Below are positions 60,701 to 64,000 of a stretch of 64,000 nt of DNA, one piece after another. The DNA is from Pomacea canaliculata (taxonomy: Eukaryota > Mollusca > Gastropoda > Architaenioglossa > Ampullariidae). The stretch lies in assembly GCF_003073045.1 (NCBI RefSeq), contig NC_037602.1, positions 3,100,001-3,164,000 on the forward strand, given 5' to 3'. The notes under the pieces were generated by a model. It saw only the letters and a list, made by a program, of their open reading frames with translations. It searched no databases and was not told the DNA's origin. The first letter of the stretch is position 1. Each line of letters begins with the position of its first letter. The position numbers and the translations under genes are program-made.

Positions 60701-63480
60701 CCCCTTAAATTGGGTACCCGGTATTGCTCTGCTTGTTTTCTGCCACTGACTTTTCCAGCAGGAAATTTATTGTCAGCTTCCTTTGAGTTTAGCATATTCA
60801 CGCACGGCATCGAATGTAGTGAAACAGCGGAACATCTCTATTCTTCATTTCCTCTAGCAACATGGTAGTCGTATGATACTGTTTCAAATTACATGTTCGC
60901 TCAGCGGAAAATATCTTGGCGCAATTTCATCGCGTAGTGTTATTTCATCAGGAACTAGCGGTAACACAACGCAGAAAATCACAGATGCTTCAGAGCAAAC
61001 CTGCCAAACATTGTCTGTTGTTCCTGGCGTAAACATTCCTGCCAAATTTGGTGGGAATCGGAGAAACGCTGGGTATGTGATCAATTGTCACTCTCTCTCG
61101 CGCACACACACACACATTCACACTCTGCCTTGTTTTATATTATTAAAATAAACAGGTTTTCAAAAACTTTTTTTAATCTGACCACCTATTTTAAAAAAAA
61201 ATATCCTCCGCCAAAGAAAATCATTTAGCTGCAAGAGCGTTTGACACACGAGTCGCTAGGCACGGCAGAGTTTATAAATGTATGTCAGAGTGACTTCAAA
61301 AGCGAGACTGTTGCGGACGAGCGGCATGCATGACCAGCTTTCAAACAAGCTTCACACGCGCGTGCTTCCGATCTCGGAGGCCGTCGCAGACGTTACCTCT
61401 TTCCTCTGTCGTCTGCCGGCCACGGGGTGCACTGGGTGTTCAGGTAGGACGTGCCACCGCCGTCCTTTGATCCCTTTGTCCGCGACCGTCGGAGTCGATC
61501 AATGTTCACCATCAGCGCCTGGACACGCTTGGCGGAGCAAAAGCCAGGTGACGTCGGTCCGCCGCTCGCGACGGGCTGTGGCCGCCGATGCGTGGCTCGC
61601 TGACTTGTGCGCGGTCGTGTGTGTCGGATGCGACACCGGTCTTCGCTGCACTGGGGGAACGGGTGTGTGTGTGTGTTTGGAAACCACAGTGGCTTTGCTT
61701 TGGCTGCTGTCTTTCACGGAATCCTGCTGGCGTGATTTACTAGTTTGTCTCGATCTGCATCGACCTGTTCCTGTCGTGTCAGGTCGTGTGCAGTTGCTGT
61801 AGTCGCTCGCGCTTACCCCCTCATACATGCACACGCAGACACGCAGACACGCGCACTTGTTGGCCCTGTCAGTAGCAGAAACTTCCGTCCCAGATGCCCA
61901 CAATTCTTGCCTCTATCACAGTAAAAGTTCTGTAGAAGTCTGATGACACTTTACATTTCTGAATCATCAATCATTATTTATATCCTGACATTTGCAGCTG
62001 ATAATCAGTTAAACTGGTCTGCCGGTACCGGATGTAGAGGTGGAGTGATGAACCTCCTAGATGCAGCAGCTGACAAGGCTGGTCATTGAGGTCGGTCTTG
62101 AGCGGTGATGAGCAGGTCCTGGAACGACCAGTCCACGCTTCCAGTTCTCTCTCCACCACCATCCACCAACCCACCAACCCACCCCCAACTTCCACGGTGC
62201 CCTGAAGGACAGTCTTAGAGAGTCGCACCGGGCGACATGGGCAAACCAAATCATCTTGCGTGGTTTCATTGTTGCAAAGAGGGTTTTCTGGTGTCCAGAA
62301 CATGACCAGCAAAGTAAAATATTCCACAGATTTCACATAAACGTTTCCGTACGTCGTAGGTCGAAGTTCTGGATGAAACTCAAAATTTTTCTATCGAGAA
62401 AAGGAAGTTGTCGGTTCACACTAGCTTCACCTTTCCAGAATCCACCCTTGAAGGATTACGGTTCGAATCTAAAGTTCGGTAAGGCTATTATGCCATCAAT
62501 GACCGAACAAGAGAGAATAGACCAAGCTTTAACAACAAAGATACACTTTGTTCGTAGATGCACTCCGTGGTGGGTATAACAACATGAAGCAGTATGGAAG
62601 GGCTGCACCATCTAAGCTCCATCTCGATGACGACCTGTACTGAACAAAGAAACTTGACTACATCGGATCGTAATGGCACGGTCATAGAGAAGATCGTTAA
62701 GGCCGCTCTTAAGTATGGACGAACATTTGGCCATCGTTGGCAATGTTTTTGTGTAACCTTTATGTGAAAACTTTGGCCAAACTTGGTAGACGTTCGTCCA
62801 TATTTTGAGAAGGACCTGAAAGTCTATAAGAACTTTAGAAAACTTTGATGAAAAACAAAATGTCACGATGATCGCAGTAAAAACGATCATCAAAGTAAGA
62901 ACACAGGTCCAGCGCCATTGTTCTGTAGCGGATTTACATCACATTGATGCGAGTCTTTGCAAATTTCTGTCTACGGGTTCTCTTTCCATGTAGTATCTTT
63001 TAATCGAAAATTTGTGTTTTAGCTTCATTTTACCGCGCTAAGCCGTCGCGAATTCGTACTGTAGGTTTTTCTACTTCCATGTTTCCAGTGTTCCATGAAA
63101 GAGTGGAAATGACATGCAGTATAATTGTTCTCGTCGTGTTTTCGTCCGGCTTTGTATGTGCGTGGTGGTGCGGAGGAGTGGATGGTGGCATGGATGATTT
63201 TGTAAGCAAATATTTTCTAGTTTTCTGTGTTCTTCTTTTCAGAAACAACACTATCTTCGACAAGAAGAAAATCGACGACCCTTCGCAGCTCATCTCCACC
63301 TTTGAAGCCACGGATTTGGTGGGCATTGTCTCCCTGCTGTACGGCATGATGCTGTACTCTGGCGCCCCCTCCAGGAGCGACGTGGCTCCTCCAGAGTTGT
63401 CTGCTCAGACGCTGGCCATTATCATCAGCGGCTTGCGAATGCTGAACCATATGGCGCTGCTGGACCTCAACATGCTGCAG
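36727..63480 (+). CDS. SCAPER: SCAPER (S-phase cyclin A-associated protein in the ER), 26 exons, 3' incomplete
   Basis: SCAPER is an ER- and cilium-associated protein that binds cyclin A/CDK2 and acts in translation-coupled mRNA decay. Exons are 36727-36849, 38582-38696, 39275-39548, 40058-40161, 40481-40588, 41425-41618, 41801-42120, 42744-42962, 44078-44248, 45064-45133, 45604-45721, 46005-46116, 46253-46393, 46535-46636, 47002-47198, 47657-47738, 48478-48636, 49196-49297, 49703-49834, 50063-50128, 50509-50635, 51665-51777, 52889-53012, 53472-53713, 56875-57021 and 63243-63480. They total 1300 codons, and the gene continues to the right. Matches to human SCAPER include [57 protein letters not shown] and [17 protein letters not shown]. 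The middle is a long Glu/Arg/Lys coiled coil, then a C2H2 finger, then helical repeats. Exons 3 and 19 each have a one-base frame break in an A-run; their effects cancel in length. Exon 1 and the acceptor of exon 8 are less certain than the rest. Confidence 0.94.
44556..44620 (-). mobile_element. SINE 3' tail, antisense
   Basis: On the minus strand it reads CACTTTGAGCTAGCG, then GTACTCTATAAATTAACTTT, ending in a TTA/ATT repeat. This 'CTTTGAG...CTATAAAT...(TTA)n' form is the conserved end of many invertebrate SINEs. It lies in the SCAPER intron between exons 9 and 10; the head is not visible. Confidence 0.5.
47394..47480 (-). repeat. Dispersed repeat with hairpin core and (ATC)n tail, copy 2
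   Basis: About ten GAT units followed by GTCTATTTGTAATGCGCATG and GAATGCTCATTGCGCAGC. Nearly identical outside the microsatellite to 35711-35780. Lies in the SCAPER intron between exons 15 and 16. Confidence 0.7.
47884..48010. mobile_element. Possible degraded retroelement end
   Basis: ACAGTACAGTACAACTTTAT followed by an AATCTACAAGGGTAATTCC-like stretch resembles the antisense 3' end of invertebrate non-LTR elements or SINEs. A short CA microsatellite follows. No ends, duplication or coding sequence support it. Confidence 0.22.
48616..49243 (+). other. SCAPER: C2H2 zinc finger of SCAPER, split across exons 17-18
   Basis: [20 protein letters not shown] continues to GKKH, giving Cys-x2-Cys-x12-His-x5-His. 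This is the U1/matrin-like finger spacing associated with double-stranded RNA binding. The cysteine pair is at 48616-48627 and the histidines at 49223-49225 and 49241-49243, so the 560-bp intron splits the finger. Confidence 0.9.
51440..51512 (+). mobile_element. SINE 3' tail, sense
   Basis: Contains GTCCTTTGAGTGGGGATGAT, then GGATAAAAATGCTATACAAA and TTATTAGTATTATT. Same order of blocks (CTTTGAG, GCTATANAAAT, TTATTA tail) as the antisense copy at 44556-44620. Lies in the SCAPER intron before exon 22. Confidence 0.45.
51881..52712 (-). mobile_element. Tigger/pogo-type DNA transposon remnant, second copy
   Basis: An 832-bp element with inverted ends CAGTGGAACCTCGGTTAACG and CTAACCGAGGTTCCACTG, flanked by TA (51879-51880 and 52713-52714). 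Both ends carry multiple TTCGTTATCCGAAA-type subrepeats. On the minus strand the start of the same transposase as in the 23894-24385 copy is readable (ATGGCTCCAAAGAAGATTAA near 52440-52470), with an in-frame stop soon after. Only the N-terminal region is present. Lies in the SCAPER intron before exon 23. Confidence 0.87.
53106..53283. mobile_element. hAT-like MITE, degenerate
   Basis: A 178-bp element starting CAGGCCAGTTCTTAG and ending CTAAGCACGGCCCTA, which are imperfect inverted copies. The interior has GGGGCCC/GGGCCC palindromes. Flanking octamers ACTGCATG (53098-53105) and CCTGCATC (53284-53291) agree at six of eight positions, consistent with an aged hAT 8-bp duplication. Lies in the SCAPER intron before exon 24. 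Confidence 0.6.
53714..56874 (+). other. SCAPER intron 24
   Basis: 3.2 kb, more GC-rich than the introns to its left. Short open frames on both strands (up to about 150 codons) lack splice context or recognisable motifs. No nested gene or transposon recognised. An A-run lies at 54632-54647. Confidence 0.4.
60240..60335. repeat. CA/CT-rich microsatellite cluster
   Basis: Stretches of CACAC, TCACAC and a TCTCTCTCTTTCTTTCTCTC run inside SCAPER intron 25. A separate CATCAT run lies at 60597-60622. Confidence 0.75.
62701..62815. repeat. Foldback sequence, possible MITE
   Basis: TATGGACGAAC (62714-62724) and its exact reverse complement GTTCGTCCATA (62792-62802) sit inside wider imperfect pairing: a TTTGGCC block on the left, and GGCCAAA and AAGGACC on the right. 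No target duplication seen. Confidence 0.4.
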
Positions 63481-64000
63481 GTGCGTCCGCAGAGTCAGTG
63501 TGTATGTGTGCGTACGTGCGTGAGCGCATTTGGGAGTAAACGCTTACTTGTGAGAATCCATCAAGTTTGAGTGAAGTGATGACGCTGGGTGGAGGGAGGA
63601 TTCAGGCCAAAATGTCACTTTCTTTTCCTTTTTGGTCAGTAGCACAGAATAAATCCAGAGAAAGTTTGTCGTTTATTCCGACATTTTCGGTTTCTGACCT
63701 AATCTTTAGGAAGGAATTAATTGTGATCGAATAAAGTGATTTTTTACCTGAATACTCGACTCAAAGGAGCTGTGTAGCTTGTTATTTACTTTATTTTCTT
63801 CATTTCAGTATATAGCAAATTCATAATATATTTCTAGGGTATGTTTCGAGCTATATTTAATTTCGAATTACTCGGCCTATTATTACGTTTAGGGATAAAA
63901 TGCCTAGTGTTGTTCCCTGACAACGATGACTCAGTAAGACAGCGATAACAGTGCATTGACCCTTGTTTTGTTCTGACAACATTCACAAGAGACTTGACAA
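63481..64000 (+). other. SCAPER intron 26, truncated by window edge
   Basis: Follows donor GTGCGT at 63481. Non-coding and AT-rich; the next SCAPER exon is outside the window. Confidence 0.5.

Larger units (their letters stand above)
57022..63242 (+). other. SCAPER intron 25, large GC-rich intron
   Basis: 6.2 kb, the largest intron of the window, with CpG- and GC-rich blocks around 57830-58400 and 61340-61640. Open frames up to 211 codons (58032-58667) show no family motif and appear to follow base composition. A microsatellite cluster and a foldback sequence are listed separately. Confidence 0.4.

Noticed and set aside
61278..61802. 174-codon open frame in SCAPER intron 25
   Set aside because: GC-rich composition effect; Cys- and Arg-rich translation without domain pattern, and an opposing frame overlaps it.

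Overview
The window is intron-rich animal nuclear DNA. Coding is split into short exons with GT-AG junctions, UTRs are long, and transposon fossils are scattered throughout. The orthologues present (arrestin-domain protein, organic anion transporter, ubiquilin, SCAPER) are pan-metazoan. The tRNA-derived SINE, the SINE tails and a tiny secreted ShK-domain peptide suggest a lophotrochozoan, possibly a gastropod mollusc; the species assignment is inference. I see no prokaryotic features and no CRISPR array.

Layout: (1) 32-2157 (+), the 3' half of an arrestin domain-containing (alpha-arrestin) gene. (2) 2158-5858, its 3' UTR, a tRNA-derived SINE and a hAT-type MITE with a perfect 8-bp target duplication. 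(3) 5859-12716 (-), a complete 12-exon organic anion transporting polypeptide gene (SLCO/OATP) with its Kazal-like loop. (4) 13713-14340 (+), a small unrecognised gene candidate, head-to-head with the transporter. (5) 16753-18461 (+), a two-exon gene for a 67-residue secreted peptide with one ShKT domain. (6) 23678-35610 (-), a complete 15-exon ubiquilin with a long 3' UTR; its introns hold a Tigger/pogo remnant, a LINE reverse-transcriptase remnant, a piggyBac-type MITE and another inverted-repeat MITE. (7) 36727-63480 (+), 26 exons (1300 codons) of SCAPER, head-to-head with ubiquilin across about 1.1 kb and running off the right edge. Its introns hold a second Tigger copy, a hAT-like MITE and SINE tails.

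The genes do not form a pathway. Ubiquilin and SCAPER are both housekeeping proteins linked to ER/proteostasis and may share a bidirectional promoter. The alpha-arrestin, with its PPxY motif, would recruit Nedd4-family ubiquitin ligases. The transporter and ShK peptide are membrane and secreted products.

Three coding exons of otherwise intact genes (SLCO exon 1, SCAPER exons 3 and 19) have a one-base reading-frame break. The two in SCAPER sit in A-runs. I read these as assembly or base-calling indels rather than real mutations. Exon boundaries were derived by hand from splice motifs, phase continuity and remembered family alignment, and were not checked against transcripts.
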